A stretch of 64,000 bases of DNA from Paenibacillus sp. OV219 (GCF_900110075.1 NZ_FOCJ01000001.1:992001-1056000), one strand, 5' to 3'; numbered from the stretch's first letter, positions 43,829 to 52,796 are shown. Numbers and translations are program-made. Notes: generated by a model not told the origin, from the sequence alone.

Positions 43829-45180
43829 CGCTGCGAAGAAGGTTTACGTTCTTTACGATCTTTTGGCTCATTTTCATTCTGATCTTGTTTAATATATTCG
43901 TTTATTTATTTGTGATAAAAATCACGATGAGAAGCGAAGATCAGCTGCTTACGAATAAAGTAAATATTCTGCTTGAGGATAGGCGGATTAGCGAACCTTC
44001 GCAGCTGTCGAACGCGGATCTGCTCAGAGATTATTACAATGTCGACGAGCTGATGCGCATCGTGAACAGCAGCGGCAAGATTCTCAATTCGCAAGGGTCA
44101 GACCCTGAACTGCTGGCGCTCAAGCCTGTGTTTACAAACAAGCATGATACGGGCATGTTCTTCATCGAAGGACGCAGAGTGCTCTATATGAAGGTGCCGC
44201 TATACAAGAATAACGAAGTGATCGGTACGCTGGAGATTTACCGCAAGCTGCAGCTGCTAGACAGTTACTTGCAAGTGCTTGTCATCGCGCTGACGATTAC
44301 GAGTATCGGTGCCATTCTATTCGCCATCTTCGGTACTTATTGGTTCACCTCCAGGCTCACGTCGCCAATTCAGCATATGGTCCAGACGATGAGAGAAATC
44401 GACAGAAGCGGGAAGCTGCGGCAGATTGAGCTTGCGCAGCGCGATCAGTCTGCTGAACTGCTACAGCTGGCGCGGGCGTTTAATCAGATGATTAATCGTC
44501 TCGATCGGCAGTTTGAGCGGCAGAAGCAGTTCGTCGCAGACGCATCGCATGAGTTGAAGACGCCGCTTACGGTCATCAGCAGCTATGCCGGCATGTTGAA
44601 GCGGTGGGGGCGCGATGACGCGAATATTCGCGATGAAGCGATTGAAGCGATTAGCAAGGAATCACAGCGGCTGCAGAATTTGACGAAGTCCATGCTGCAG
44701 CTGGCGCACGCAGAACAGGAAGATTGGCTGAACATCGAGAGCTTCAATCTCGTACAATTAGCGGATGAGACGGCAGATATGCTGCACTTGACGTTCCAGC
44801 GGATGATTCGTGTACATACTGGCAAGCAGGATGTCAGGCTGAATGGAGACAAGGATAAAATCCGCCAGCTCCTCGTCATTCTGCTCGATAATGCCATTAA
44901 ATACAGTAAAGACGCGATTGATATTACATTATCGGTGAACAAAGGTATCGTACGTTTGTCCGTGTCGGACAAAGGGATCGGCATTCCTGAGGACGAAATA
45001 GCGAATCTGTTCGAGCGATTCTACCGCGTTGATGGAGCGAGAAGCCGGGCTACCGGGGGAGCAGGTCTTGGCTTATCTATCGCCAAACGCATCGTCGATA
45101 TGCATGAGGGCAAGATCGACGTGTTCAGCAAGCCGGATCAAGGGACGACAATTTCGGTCGCGCTGCCGCAAAAGAAATAA
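43825..45180 (+). CDS. Sensor histidine kinase with HAMP domain
   Basis: The 451-residue kinase has two membrane segments (about 9-31 and 150-172) flanking an extracytoplasmic sensor, then HAMP (about 173-225), the phospho-acceptor His in FVADASHELKTPL, and the ATPase boxes DNAIKYS (N), DKGIGIPEDEI (G1) and GGAGLGLSIAKRIVDMH (G2). Its start overlaps the regulator gene. It resembles ArlS/YkoH in layout. Confidence 0.95.
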   Translation: MTLRRRFTFFTIFWLIFILILFNIFVYLFVIKITMRSEDQLLTNKVNILLEDRRISEPSQLSNADLLRDYYNVDELMRIVNSSGKILNSQGSDPELLALKPVFTNKHDTGMFFIEGRRVLYMKVPLYKNNEVIGTLEIYRKLQLLDSYLQVLVIALTITSIGAILFAIFGTYWFTSRLTSPIQHMVQTMREIDRSGKLRQIELAQRDQSAELLQLARAFNQMINRLDRQFERQKQFVADASHELKTPLTVISSYAGMLKRWGRDDANIRDEAIEAISKESQRLQNLTKSMLQLAHAEQEDWLNIESFNLVQLADETADMLHLTFQRMIRVHTGKQDVRLNGDKDKIRQLLVILLDNAIKYSKDAIDITLSVNKGIVRLSVSDKGIGIPEDEIANLFERFYRVDGARSRATGGAGLGLSIAKRIVDMHEGKIDVFSKPDQGTTISVALPQKK

Positions 45181-45198
45181 ATGAATAGGGGATGCAAA

Positions 45199-46062
45199 AT
45201 GAGCAGTTTACGAGTATGTGCCGTGCAATACAAGCTTGCGGATATCGCAAGCTTCGACGAGTTTGCCGCGCAATCAACACACTATGTAAGGAACGCATCC
45301 GAGTATGGCGTTCAGTTTGTTTTGTTTCCGGAGTTTTTCACGACACAGCTTCTGTCTATTGGAGACGAACAGGGACGTCCGCTCCCGATCGAGCGGCTAC
45401 CAGAGTTTACAGATCGCTACATCGCGCTGTTTCAGTCACTCGCAGCCGAATACAACATGCAAATCATCGGCGGTACGCATGTCATTGATGTTGGCGGCGG
45501 CAAGCTGAATAACGCTGCGCATCTGTTCTATCCAAGCGGCCGCATTGAGCGGCAAGCGAAGCTGCATATGACGCCGACCGAGCGTGAAGAATGGAACATG
45601 CAACCAGGCGAAGGACTGCAAGTGTTTGATACGGAGTTTGGCACAATCGCGATGCTGACCTGTTATGATATCGAGTTTCCGGAGATCGTTCGGATGGCGA
45701 GAGCCAAAGGTGCGGACATTATTTTCTGCCCATCCTGTACGGATGACCGCCATGGCTTCTATCGTGTTCGCTACTGCTGCCATGCTAGAGCGGTTGAGAA
45801 TCAGGTATATATCGTAACGACAGGTACGGTTGGTTCGCTGCGCAAAGTCGATTTCATGCGTGCGAACTTCGGACAAGCAGCTGTTATTTCGCCTAATGAC
45901 ATTCCGTTCCCGCCCGCAGGCATCATGACAGAAGGCATTATTAACGATGATATGCTCGTTGTTGCTGACCTCAATGTCCAGCTCCTTCACGATGTTCGCG
46001 CAGCCGGTTCTGTTACGACTTGGCGTGACCGCCGAATTGATCTATACGGCGATTGGAAGTGA
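45199..46062 (+). CDS. Carbon-nitrogen hydrolase (nitrilase superfamily)
   Basis: An amidase/carbamoylase of the nitrilase fold with the Glu-Lys-Cys triad: Glu in LFPEFFT, Lys in QAKLHMTPTE and Cys in LTCYDIEFPE. ATG 45199 (MSSLRV) has AGGGGAT upstream; ATG 45181 directly after the kinase stop has none. The substrate is unknown. The following gene, a GNAT, is often its neighbour or fusion partner in Firmicutes, which suggests linked metabolism. Confidence 0.88.
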   Translation: MSSLRVCAVQYKLADIASFDEFAAQSTHYVRNASEYGVQFVLFPEFFTTQLLSIGDEQGRPLPIERLPEFTDRYIALFQSLAAEYNMQIIGGTHVIDVGGGKLNNAAHLFYPSGRIERQAKLHMTPTEREEWNMQPGEGLQVFDTEFGTIAMLTCYDIEFPEIVRMARAKGADIIFCPSCTDDRHGFYRVRYCCHARAVENQVYIVTTGTVGSLRKVDFMRANFGQAAVISPNDIPFPPAGIMTEGIINDDMLVVADLNVQLLHDVRAAGSVTTWRDRRIDLYGDWK

Positions 46063-46090
46063 GCCTTTACAGGAGGGAGTCTTTAGCGAG

Positions 46091-46753
46091 ATGCGTAAAT
46101 CGTTAGTCGTCTACTTGAACGGCAAGCCCATCGAGATTGTCATTCGCAATTATACGGCTGCCGATATTGAAGGCATGATTGAGATCCAGCGGGTCAGCTT
46201 CCCGCCGCCATTCCCATCCGAGCTGTGGTGGAATGAGGAACAACTCAAGCAGCATACTGCGCTGTTTCCGGAAGGTGCAATATGCGCAGAGATGGGCGGC
46301 AAGCTCATCGGTTCGATGACTGCGCTTCGAGTAAGTGACGAGCAGTTGCAAGCTGATCACAGCTGGCAGTCCATCACAAGCGGCGGTTATATAACGAATC
46401 ACAATCCGCAAGGCTCTACGCTCTATGTCGTAGATCTGTGCGTCATTCCGGAGCTGCGCAAAGCCGGCATCGGCAAGTGGCTTATGCTCTCCATGTATGA
46501 CGTCGTCATTCACCTTCGGCTCACTCGTTTGCTGGGAGGCGGACGGATGCCAAGCTATAATAAAGTGAAGGATGAAGTATCTGCGGCGCAATACTTGCAG
46601 GGGGTTATCGAAGGGAAGTTCAATGATCCTGTCATCTCATTCCTGCTTAGGTGTGGCCGGATGCCGGTCGGTGTTGCGGACAATTATTTGGAAGATGAAG
46701 AATCCTGCAATTATGCTGCTTTGATGGAATGGCGCAATCCTTTTATAACCTAA
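46091..46753 (+). CDS. GNAT family N-acetyltransferase (first)
   Basis: A 220-residue acetyltransferase. IRNYTAADIEGMIEIQRVSFPPPFP is the N-terminal GNAT start, and LYVVDLCVIPELRKAGIGKWLM contains the acetyl-CoA-binding R/Q-x-x-G-x-G/A loop in the form RKAGIGK. ATG 46091 has AGGAGGG about 14 bases away, slightly far. It follows the nitrilase gene by 28 bases. Confidence 0.85.
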   Translation: MRKSLVVYLNGKPIEIVIRNYTAADIEGMIEIQRVSFPPPFPSELWWNEEQLKQHTALFPEGAICAEMGGKLIGSMTALRVSDEQLQADHSWQSITSGGYITNHNPQGSTLYVVDLCVIPELRKAGIGKWLMLSMYDVVIHLRLTRLLGGGRMPSYNKVKDEVSAAQYLQGVIEGKFNDPVISFLLRCGRMPVGVADNYLEDEESCNYAALMEWRNPFIT

Positions 46754-46781
46754 TCTACCTGTCGAGAGGATGTATTGAACA

Positions 46782-47450
46782 ATGGACTATATCCGTATAA
46801 TATCCATTCATGATCCGCTGTTTGCCAGCATGCACAAGCTACTTGAAACGGTTTTCCCTCCTGAAGAAGTGTATGCCTTTGAGAAATGGGAAGGTCCGCT
46901 GCAGGATGACAGCATCCATGTGTACGTAGCGGTACATGAGGGTCAGGTGGTCGGCACAACTGAATATCGTTACTATCAGAAGCTTCGCGTAGCGATGACG
47001 GATTTCACGATTATTGGTCGCCCAGGTCTTGGCATCGGCCGTTTCCTGATGAAGAACAGAAGCGCTGATCTGGCGCGCTTGGCGGCAGCGAGCGAGACGG
47101 AATCACTCGGCATGTTCGCGGAGATTTATAACCCAGCGCTTGCGCAGTCAGATTTCGGCGGCATCTACCCAATGAGCCCGTTTGTCCGTCGCGAGGTGCT
47201 GTCGCATATCGGTTATATGCGACTTGATTTCCCATATGTACATCCGTCTTGGGAAGAGGACGGCGCAGCTGTCGGCGGCTTGGACTTTTGCTTCCTGCCA
47301 CAGGACGAGGACAGAACGGAGCTCCCGGCATCGCTCGTGACTGATTTTCTAACAACCTACTATTCTGCGCTACCGATTAAGCCGGATGAATGGTATGCCA
47401 TGATGGAGCAGCTAAAGAAAAAGACAACAATCGCACTCCTTCCTCTGTAG
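46782..47450 (+). CDS. GNAT-like acetyltransferase (second)
   Basis: A 222-residue protein with an N-terminal GNAT half (VYVAVHEGQVVGTTEYRYY, IIGRPGLGIGRFLM as the acetyl-CoA loop) and a longer C-terminal extension without a motif I know (residues about 120-222). It is not closely similar to the gene before. The start has GAGAGGA upstream. The substrate is unknown. Confidence 0.7.
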   Translation: MDYIRIISIHDPLFASMHKLLETVFPPEEVYAFEKWEGPLQDDSIHVYVAVHEGQVVGTTEYRYYQKLRVAMTDFTIIGRPGLGIGRFLMKNRSADLARLAAASETESLGMFAEIYNPALAQSDFGGIYPMSPFVRREVLSHIGYMRLDFPYVHPSWEEDGAAVGGLDFCFLPQDEDRTELPASLVTDFLTTYYSALPIKPDEWYAMMEQLKKKTTIALLPL

Positions 47451-47483
47451 GCGGAGGCTTGTCTACTCAAAGGAGTGATCATC

Positions 47484-48263
47484 ATGACCCTATCTATCAC
47501 CTTCTGGGGAACAGGTGATTCTATGGGGGTTCCACGCGTTTATTGCTCTTGTGCTGTCTGTGAAGAAGCGAGAGGAAGCGGGCTAAATCGCCGATTTCGC
47601 TCGCTCGTCCATTTGGCAGACGAAGAGTTCGGCACGATGCTCATCGACTGCGGTCCGGATTGGCGCAGCCAGATGGAGACGGCATCGCTTCGGCAGATCG
47701 ATACGATGCTGATTACACATGCGCATTTCGACCACATTGGCGGACTGCCGGAGTGGGCGGATATGAATAGATGGCTTGGACGAAGAGGACGGGCGTATGC
47801 GATGCCTGATGTCATTGAAGCGATCAAGCGCCAATTCCCATGGATATCGAACCAAATTGATTTTCTTCCGATTGAAGGTTTGATGCAGTTTGGCGGATGG
47901 GAAGTGCTCTGCTGGCGCGTGAATCATGGCAAGAACGGACATGCTTATGCATTCCGTTTCAGCCATCTGGCTTCTGGCCGAGCGTTCGCGTACTGCTCGG
48001 ATTCGATTGCGCTTCAAGGCGAGGAACTTGTGCCGCTCGCGGAGCTGGATCTGCTTATCATCGGAACGAGCTTCTACAAGGAACAGTTTCCGTTTGAGTC
48101 GAGATCGGTGTACGATGTGACAGAGGCGCTGGAGCTCATTCAGGAGCTTGGGCCAGGTAGAACCATGCTGACGCATATGTCGCATGATATTGATCTCGCA
48201 CATCATTATGCGCTGCCAGAAGGTGTGACATTTGCTCGGACTGGTATGACTCTTATCGTATAA
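47484..48263 (+). CDS. PhnP-like metallo-beta-lactamase fold hydrolase
   Basis: The 259-residue protein has GTGDSMGVPRVYCSCAVCEEA at the N terminus, where the Cys cluster is typical of the PhnP-type phosphodiesterase branch, then THAHFDHIGGLPEWADMNRW (zinc motif), FRFSH, YCSDSI, and THMSHDI. PhnP acts on cyclic phosphodiesters; that activity here is inferred. ATG 47484 has AAGGAG 9 bases upstream, and the GTG at 47475 abuts that site. Confidence 0.87.
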   Translation: MTLSITFWGTGDSMGVPRVYCSCAVCEEARGSGLNRRFRSLVHLADEEFGTMLIDCGPDWRSQMETASLRQIDTMLITHAHFDHIGGLPEWADMNRWLGRRGRAYAMPDVIEAIKRQFPWISNQIDFLPIEGLMQFGGWEVLCWRVNHGKNGHAYAFRFSHLASGRAFAYCSDSIALQGEELVPLAELDLLIIGTSFYKEQFPFESRSVYDVTEALELIQELGPGRTMLTHMSHDIDLAHHYALPEGVTFARTGMTLIV

Positions 48264-48287
48264 TCATATGGATAGGCGATTGTCCGC

Positions 48288-48317
48288 TTGACTTCTGAGT
48301 GGCTGGAAAGCTATATT
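48288..48317 (+). promoter_or_regulatory. Promoter of a candidate non-coding RNA
   Basis: TTGACT (48288-48293), 18 bases and TATATT (48312-48317) make a good SigA promoter in a region without a gene. Transcription would start near 48324. Confidence 0.65.
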
Positions 48318-48323
48318 AAAAAT

Positions 48324-48577
48324 AACTTTATGCAGTAAGGGGAAATTTTAATGCGGGTTATGGTTCTTAACTTCTAAATTGGATAAGACTTGGAGCCTCA
48401 AGTGCTTCAAGTGGCGTTTGGCAGAAACAACTTTTGTGTGTTGTTCTAAATTTGCGGTTTATCCGTAAGTTTATTTCATCGTGAAGTTGTCATGCTTACG
48501 CCGACCAATGAGTTAAGAACATGACAATTTCCGCCTGCTGGACGGTAAATTAGCGTGCTCTTGGAGCACGCTTTTTT
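48324..48577 (+). ncRNA. Candidate structured non-coding RNA
   Basis: No credible reading frame fills the 458 bases between the metallo-hydrolase and the MutS2-like gene. A promoter and a terminator bound about 250 bases with much potential pairing. GTTCTTAACT (48363-48372) pairs exactly with AGTTAAGAAC (48511-48520), extended by GTTAT/ATGAC (48357/48521) and GCGG/CCGC. Inside this closing stem are ATTGG/CCAAT (48378/48505) and hairpins ACTTG/CAAGT (48388-48403), AACAAC/GTTGTT (48426-48445) and CGTAAG/CTTACG (48464-48500). It does not fit T-box, SAM, lysine or 6S patterns that I know. It may be a regulatory RNA or a leader. Confidence 0.5.
48553..48577 (+). terminator. Terminator of the candidate RNA
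   Basis: GCGTGCTC (48553-48560) and GAGCACGC (48564-48571) form a perfect 8-bp stem with a TTG loop, followed by six T. Confidence 0.92.
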
Positions 48578-48639
48578 CATTGTATTCAATCTGCCTGATC
48601 GCAGGTTGAGAGTCAATGGGGATTTTCCGTCAACTTGAG

Positions 48640-48682
48640 ACAGGGATGGGAAGCGTGATGCGCTACTCATCCCTGTTTTTTT
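48640..48682 (+). terminator. Second terminator before the MutS2-like gene
   Basis: ACAGGGATG (48640-48648) pairs with CATCCCTGT (48668-48676), AGCG with CGCT inside, followed by seven T. It ends only 40 bases before the gene start, so it could act as an attenuator in its leader or stop read-through of the upstream terminator. Confidence 0.85.
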
Positions 48683-48721
48683 ATGTTCACAATCTAATAG
48701 ACGAAGGATGGATCATTAATC

Positions 48722-50698
48722 ATGAATAACCGCACAATGACGAAATTAGAATTCGATAAAATTAAAGCGATGCTGCTTTCCTATACGGTCTCAGGTCCGG
48801 GAAAAGCACTCGCAGAGAGGCATGAGCCAAGCGCGCAAGCAGGCCAGGTTAGTGCGTGGTTGACGGAGACGGCAGAGGCTGTTCGATTGCTCGCAACCGG
48901 AGCAAGCGTGCCGATCTCGGCGATGGAGGGGATGGAAGCTTTCATGGCGCTGCTCGGCAAAGGCAAAATCTACTCCGAGCTCGAGCTTGGCAACCTAGCC
49001 GTATGGCTTACTTCAGTCGCACAGATGAAGAGGTACATGGCAAGCAAGCAGATGACAGCTCCAACGATTAGCAGCTACGCCGATTCGATGCATGACTGCC
49101 CAGAGCTATTGCAAGAACTTGACCGTTGCATTCGGCACGGTGTGCTGACCGATCAGGCATCGCCTGAATTAGGCGATATTCGCAGACATCTTGCTGCTGC
49201 AGAGGATCGGATTGAGCGCAAGTTGAACCAGCTGCTAGGCAAATACAAGTCTGCGCTGCAAGATCCACTAGTCAGTAAAAGGAATGGGCATTTCGTTCTT
49301 CCCGTGAAACGTGAGCTGCGCAAGCAAGTGCCGGGCACGGTTTGGGACGAATCGGCAAGCGGTCAGACATTGTTCGTTGAGCCGGTCGACGTTGCCGATC
49401 TTCAAGTAGAGTGGCAGATGTGGAAGTCAGAGGAGGAGCGGGAGCGCACGGCCATATTGTCACAACTGTCCGATCTCGCAGAGGAACAAGGCTATAAGCT
49501 GAAATGGAATGTTGAAGCGATGGCATCGTTTGATTTCATATTCGCTAGAGGGAAGCTGGGTCGTACTTATAATGGCATTGCAGCAGCAATCGCTGAGAAG
49601 CCTTATGTGCGGCTCGTTGGAGCTCGCCATCCACTGTTGGGAGAGAAGGCTGTGCCGCTTACCGTTGAAATCGGCGGCGATTGGCGCCAGCTTATTATCA
49701 CTGGGCCTAATACAGGCGGCAAGACGGTCGCCCTCAAGACGATTGGATTGTTTGCGCTTATGACACAATCGGGCCTACTGATACCGGCACAGCCTGGTAC
49801 TGAACTCGGCCTTTTCCAGTCGATTCAGGCCGATGTCGGCGACGGTCAGAGCATCGAGCAGTCGCTCAGCACGTTCTCCGCTCATATGGACTGCCTTAGC
49901 GAAATGCTTCGGAGTGCAAATGCAAGATCGCTTATTCTACTCGATGAGCTTGCAGCCGGAACGGACCCGGGCGAAGGCATTGCGCTCGCCATTGCTGTTC
50001 TTGAAGAGCTGCTCCAGCGGGGTTCGCTCGTCGCAGCCACGACACATTTTAACGAAATTAAACGATTCGCTGCTCGCACGAAAGGCTGTACGAATGCGCG
50101 GATGGCATTCGACGCAGAGACGTTGAAACCGATCTATCAGCTAGAAGTCGGCGAGGCAGGGGACAGTTATGCACTTGCCATTGCAAGACGGTTCGGCTTG
50201 CCGGAGAAGGTTGTTCAGCGTGCCGAAGAGCGGCTGAAGGCGACAGCGCGAGCTGCTGCCTCCGCTGCTGCGGGGGATTCGACAGAGGCCGAGGATGAGT
50301 TTGCACTAGAGGGAAAAGAGTGGAAGCTTGCTCCTGAGAGAGAGAACAAAGTAAAGCGTCCGAAAGCTCAATCGAATGAGGAGCCACAAGAAGGGGCTAA
50401 GAAACCTTTTGAAGTCGGAGATTGCGTATGGATCTATCCGCTGAAGCGAACCGGGATTGTCTATCAGCCAGCCAATGAACGTGGGGATGTCATCGTTCAA
50501 GTGCAGAAGACGAAGATGACCTTCAATCGCAAACGGCTGTCGCTCTATATTCCAAGCAAGCAGCTATATCCAGAAGGCGAATACGATATGGATATTGTGT
50601 TCGAATCCAAGGAGAACCGCAAAGTGCGTCATCAGATGAAACGGAAATATGTGCCGGGGCTTGCGATTGTCACACCTTCGGAGGAACAGGAGGGATAA
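48722..50698 (+). CDS. MutS2-like ATPase lacking the Smr domain
   Basis: This MutS-family ATPase follows MutS2 in lacking mismatch-reading domain I. The core and clamp helices (about 1-300) lead to Walker A GPNTGGKT at residues 328-335, QSLSTFSAHM, LLDELAAGTDPGEG (Walker B) and TTHFNEIK. A KOW-like domain follows (about 560-610: FEVGDCVWIYPLKRTGIV). It ends at 658 residues; full MutS2 has about 785 with an Smr nuclease domain, which is missing here, and a terminator follows at once. MutS2 acts on collided ribosomes and recombination structures. The start at 48722 has AAGGA upstream. Confidence 0.85.
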   Translation: MNNRTMTKLEFDKIKAMLLSYTVSGPGKALAERHEPSAQAGQVSAWLTETAEAVRLLATGASVPISAMEGMEAFMALLGKGKIYSELELGNLAVWLTSVAQMKRYMASKQMTAPTISSYADSMHDCPELLQELDRCIRHGVLTDQASPELGDIRRHLAAAEDRIERKLNQLLGKYKSALQDPLVSKRNGHFVLPVKRELRKQVPGTVWDESASGQTLFVEPVDVADLQVEWQMWKSEEERERTAILSQLSDLAEEQGYKLKWNVEAMASFDFIFARGKLGRTYNGIAAAIAEKPYVRLVGARHPLLGEKAVPLTVEIGGDWRQLIITGPNTGGKTVALKTIGLFALMTQSGLLIPAQPGTELGLFQSIQADVGDGQSIEQSLSTFSAHMDCLSEMLRSANARSLILLDELAAGTDPGEGIALAIAVLEELLQRGSLVAATTHFNEIKRFAARTKGCTNARMAFDAETLKPIYQLEVGEAGDSYALAIARRFGLPEKVVQRAEERLKATARAAASAAAGDSTEAEDEFALEGKEWKLAPERENKVKRPKAQSNEEPQEGAKKPFEVGDCVWIYPLKRTGIVYQPANERGDVIVQVQKTKMTFNRKRLSLYIPSKQLYPEGEYDMDIVFESKENRKVRHQMKRKYVPGLAIVTPSEEQEG

Positions 50699-50708
50699 CG
50701 ATAAACAA

Positions 50709-50750
50709 AACAGCCAGCTCCCACGCAATAGCGCGGTGGAACTGGCTGTT
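50709..50750. terminator. Bidirectional terminator between MutS2-like gene and thiN
   Basis: AACAGCCAG (50709-50717) pairs with CTGGCTGTT (50742-50750), with a partial inner stem, flanked by A-rich and T-rich ends for the two convergent genes. Confidence 0.85.
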
Positions 50751-50763
50751 TCTCTATTTACAA

Positions 50764-51408
50764 TTAGTCGCGACTCCCAATCACAAGCAACAGGCCATCT
50801 CGCAGTTCAATCGAACCTTGTTCACCAAGCAGCTTATTGCTAATTCCGAGCGATTGGCCGATTTCAAGCGTTGCCTCTTGTAACGGATACTGGAATCCAG
50901 TCAATGTGATGCCTGTCACTTGTTCAGTTAGAGGTAGCAGTGATATGTAAGTATAGCCTTTGTTAAGGACATTAAGTATTCCTGTAGATGCTAGCTGGAT
51001 ACAGTTATGCTCGTCAATAATCGCGGCGGATATGCCTTGTTGCTGAGCCATTCGAAGCAGATGCACATTCGCGAGCGAGTGATCGAAGCGAGTTCCGAGC
51101 GCGCCAACCATTATGATCTGCTGCGGATTTCGAGACAAGGCGAGACGCCAAGCAAGCTCCGTATCGGTGTAATCTTTATCAATCGGATCGTAATCAAGGG
51201 TTTCATCACTCATCTCGCGGATGAATGCAAGCTGTCCTTGCGTCACTGAGTCGAAATCGCCAAGCGAGATATTCGGTTCATACCCATTCTCTGCGAGGAA
51301 GAGCGCCCCCGCGTCCGCACCGATCAATAGATCGCCATCCTCAATTATATTGAGCGCCCATTTGCCCAGACGACCACCGGTAAAAATAACGATTCGTTTA
51401 AGCTCCAT
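50764..51408 (-). CDS. thiN: Thiamine diphosphokinase
   Basis: ThiN makes thiamine diphosphate from thiamine and ATP. The 214-residue product has IFTGGRLGKWAL, LIGADAGALFLAENGYEPNISLGDFDS with the conserved Asp residues, DYTDTELA, and GALGTRFDHSLANV, all typical. The start at 51408 (MELKRI) has AGGTG upstream; the frame extends further without support. Its product is the cofactor of the pdh E1 enzyme encoded nearby. Confidence 0.93.
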   Translation of the reverse strand: MELKRIVIFTGGRLGKWALNIIEDGDLLIGADAGALFLAENGYEPNISLGDFDSVTQGQLAFIREMSDETLDYDPIDKDYTDTELAWRLALSRNPQQIIMVGALGTRFDHSLANVHLLRMAQQQGISAAIIDEHNCIQLASTGILNVLNKGYTYISLLPLTEQVTGITLTGFQYPLQEATLEIGQSLGISNKLLGEQGSIELRDGLLLVIGSRD

Positions 51409-51604
51409 TTGCTTCACCTGCCAGCCTTTCAATCTAGAATCTACGTTACACTGATTTCGCTTTAGCCAGTATACTTCCGATTGCCATGCGTTGACTAGCT
51501 GATATTCGGTCATAATGAATGAAGGTAATGCTTGAAGTATACGAAGACCGCGGCTACAATGAGTAAGGATTATGAATCGGGGAGACACGCGGGGGCATCA
51601 TGAG

Positions 51605-52306
51605 ATGAATATTCAGATGGACATGGATATTTTCACGGTATTCAGCATTATAGGGACGATAGCGTTCGCCGTGAGTGGAGCCATCGTTGCGATGGAAGAA
51701 GAGTATGATATTTTGGGTGTGTACGTGCTTGGTCTAGTTACTGCTTTTGGCGGAGGGGTCATTCGAAATCTGCTCATAGGCGTTCCAATTCCGACGATAT
51801 GGACACAGGGGATGCTGCTGAAGACAGCAGTCGTCGCTATGACAGTCGCATTTTTTCTACCAGTCAAATGGCTCAAAACGTGGAAGAAGAGTGAAGCGTT
51901 CTTCGATGCTATCGGGTTATCTGCCTTTGCCATTCAAGGGGCGCTGTATGCAACGGGTAAGTATCCACTTAGTGCTGTGATGGTGGCAGCGATGCTGACG
52001 GGGATTGGCGGCGGTATGATCCGTGATGTGCTGGCTGGGCGGAAGCCGCTTGTATTGAGGGACGAGATCTATGCCGTGTGGGCAATGGCGGCAGGTGCTG
52101 TCATCAGCTTAGGCTGGTTCCATACACCGGCGCAGCTGCTTATTTTGTTCGTGATCGTCATTGTTTTCCGCATGCTATCTGTTCACTATAACTGGCGCTT
52201 GCCGCGCCGGTCGTTGAAATATGCGCTAGCTCAATCCGTTCATACCGATGAGAAGAGAGCCGCCGCAGCAAATCAAGAGCAAGTCGAGAGGAATCAACAT
52301 GATTAA
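51605..52306 (+). CDS. TRIC/UPF0126 family membrane protein
   Basis: A small membrane protein (233 residues) with about seven hydrophobic segments and the duplicated glycine motif of the family: AFGGGVIRNLLIG in the first half and GIGGGMIRDVLAG with KPLVLRDEIYA in the second. Bacterial relatives include trimeric intracellular cation channels and possible amino-acid facilitators. ATG 51605 is taken because the ATG at 51572 is too close to its AAGGA. It overlaps the phosphatase gene. Confidence 0.88.
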   Translation: MNIQMDMDIFTVFSIIGTIAFAVSGAIVAMEEEYDILGVYVLGLVTAFGGGVIRNLLIGVPIPTIWTQGMLLKTAVVAMTVAFFLPVKWLKTWKKSEAFFDAIGLSAFAIQGALYATGKYPLSAVMVAAMLTGIGGGMIRDVLAGRKPLVLRDEIYAVWAMAAGAVISLGWFHTPAQLLILFVIVIVFRMLSVHYNWRLPRRSLKYALAQSVHTDEKRAAAANQEQVERNQHD

Positions 52307-52781
52307 CGTATTGTTTGTATGTCTGGGCAACATTTGCCGCTCGCCGATGGCAGAAGCCGTATTTCGGCATCAATTGAAGGAAAAACATCTGGAGGATCGC
52401 ATCACAGCTGATTCGGCCGGGACGGGCGATTGGCATCTTGGCAAGCCACCTCATGAAGGCACACGGAAGCTGCTTGACGAGTATGGCATCTCGTATTCAG
52501 GCATGCGTGCTAGACAGGTGCTCATACAGGATTATCAATCGTATGACTATATCATCTGTATGGACAGGAACAATGAGCGTGATGTGCGCCAGCTGTTCGG
52601 CAACAAGTCGGACGGTCATGCGAAGGTGTTTAAATTTATGGATTTATTGCCAGAGCAGGCGAGTAAGGATGTGCCGGACCCGTATTACACTGGTAATTTC
52701 GAAGAAGTGTATGGACTGGTATCCGAAGGCTGCGCGAGGCTGATTGAGCGAATCGGTGCGGAGCAAAGCGAGCTTACATAG
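52299..52781 (+). CDS. Low-molecular-weight protein tyrosine phosphatase
   Basis: A 160-residue phosphatase with the P-loop CLGNICRS (Cys-x5-Arg-Ser) at residues 8-15 and the general-acid DPYYTG near residue 128. It resembles B. subtilis YfkJ. ATG 52299 lies inside the end of the TRIC gene with AGAGGA upstream, so the two are coupled. Its target is unknown. Confidence 0.95.
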   Translation: MINVLFVCLGNICRSPMAEAVFRHQLKEKHLEDRITADSAGTGDWHLGKPPHEGTRKLLDEYGISYSGMRARQVLIQDYQSYDYIICMDRNNERDVRQLFGNKSDGHAKVFKFMDLLPEQASKDVPDPYYTGNFEEVYGLVSEGCARLIERIGAEQSELT

Positions 52782-52796
52782 ACGTTGAAGTAGAAA

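Noticed and set aside
48476-48670. A 64-residue minus-strand open frame in the gap before the MutS2-like gene
   Set aside because: No ribosome site, and it crosses two terminator hairpins.
48264-48721. T-box or metabolite riboswitch for the MutS2-like gene
   Set aside because: There is no TGGNACCGCG T-box core and no SAM, lysine or purine riboswitch signature that I can recognise, and a strong terminator separates the structured part from the gene.
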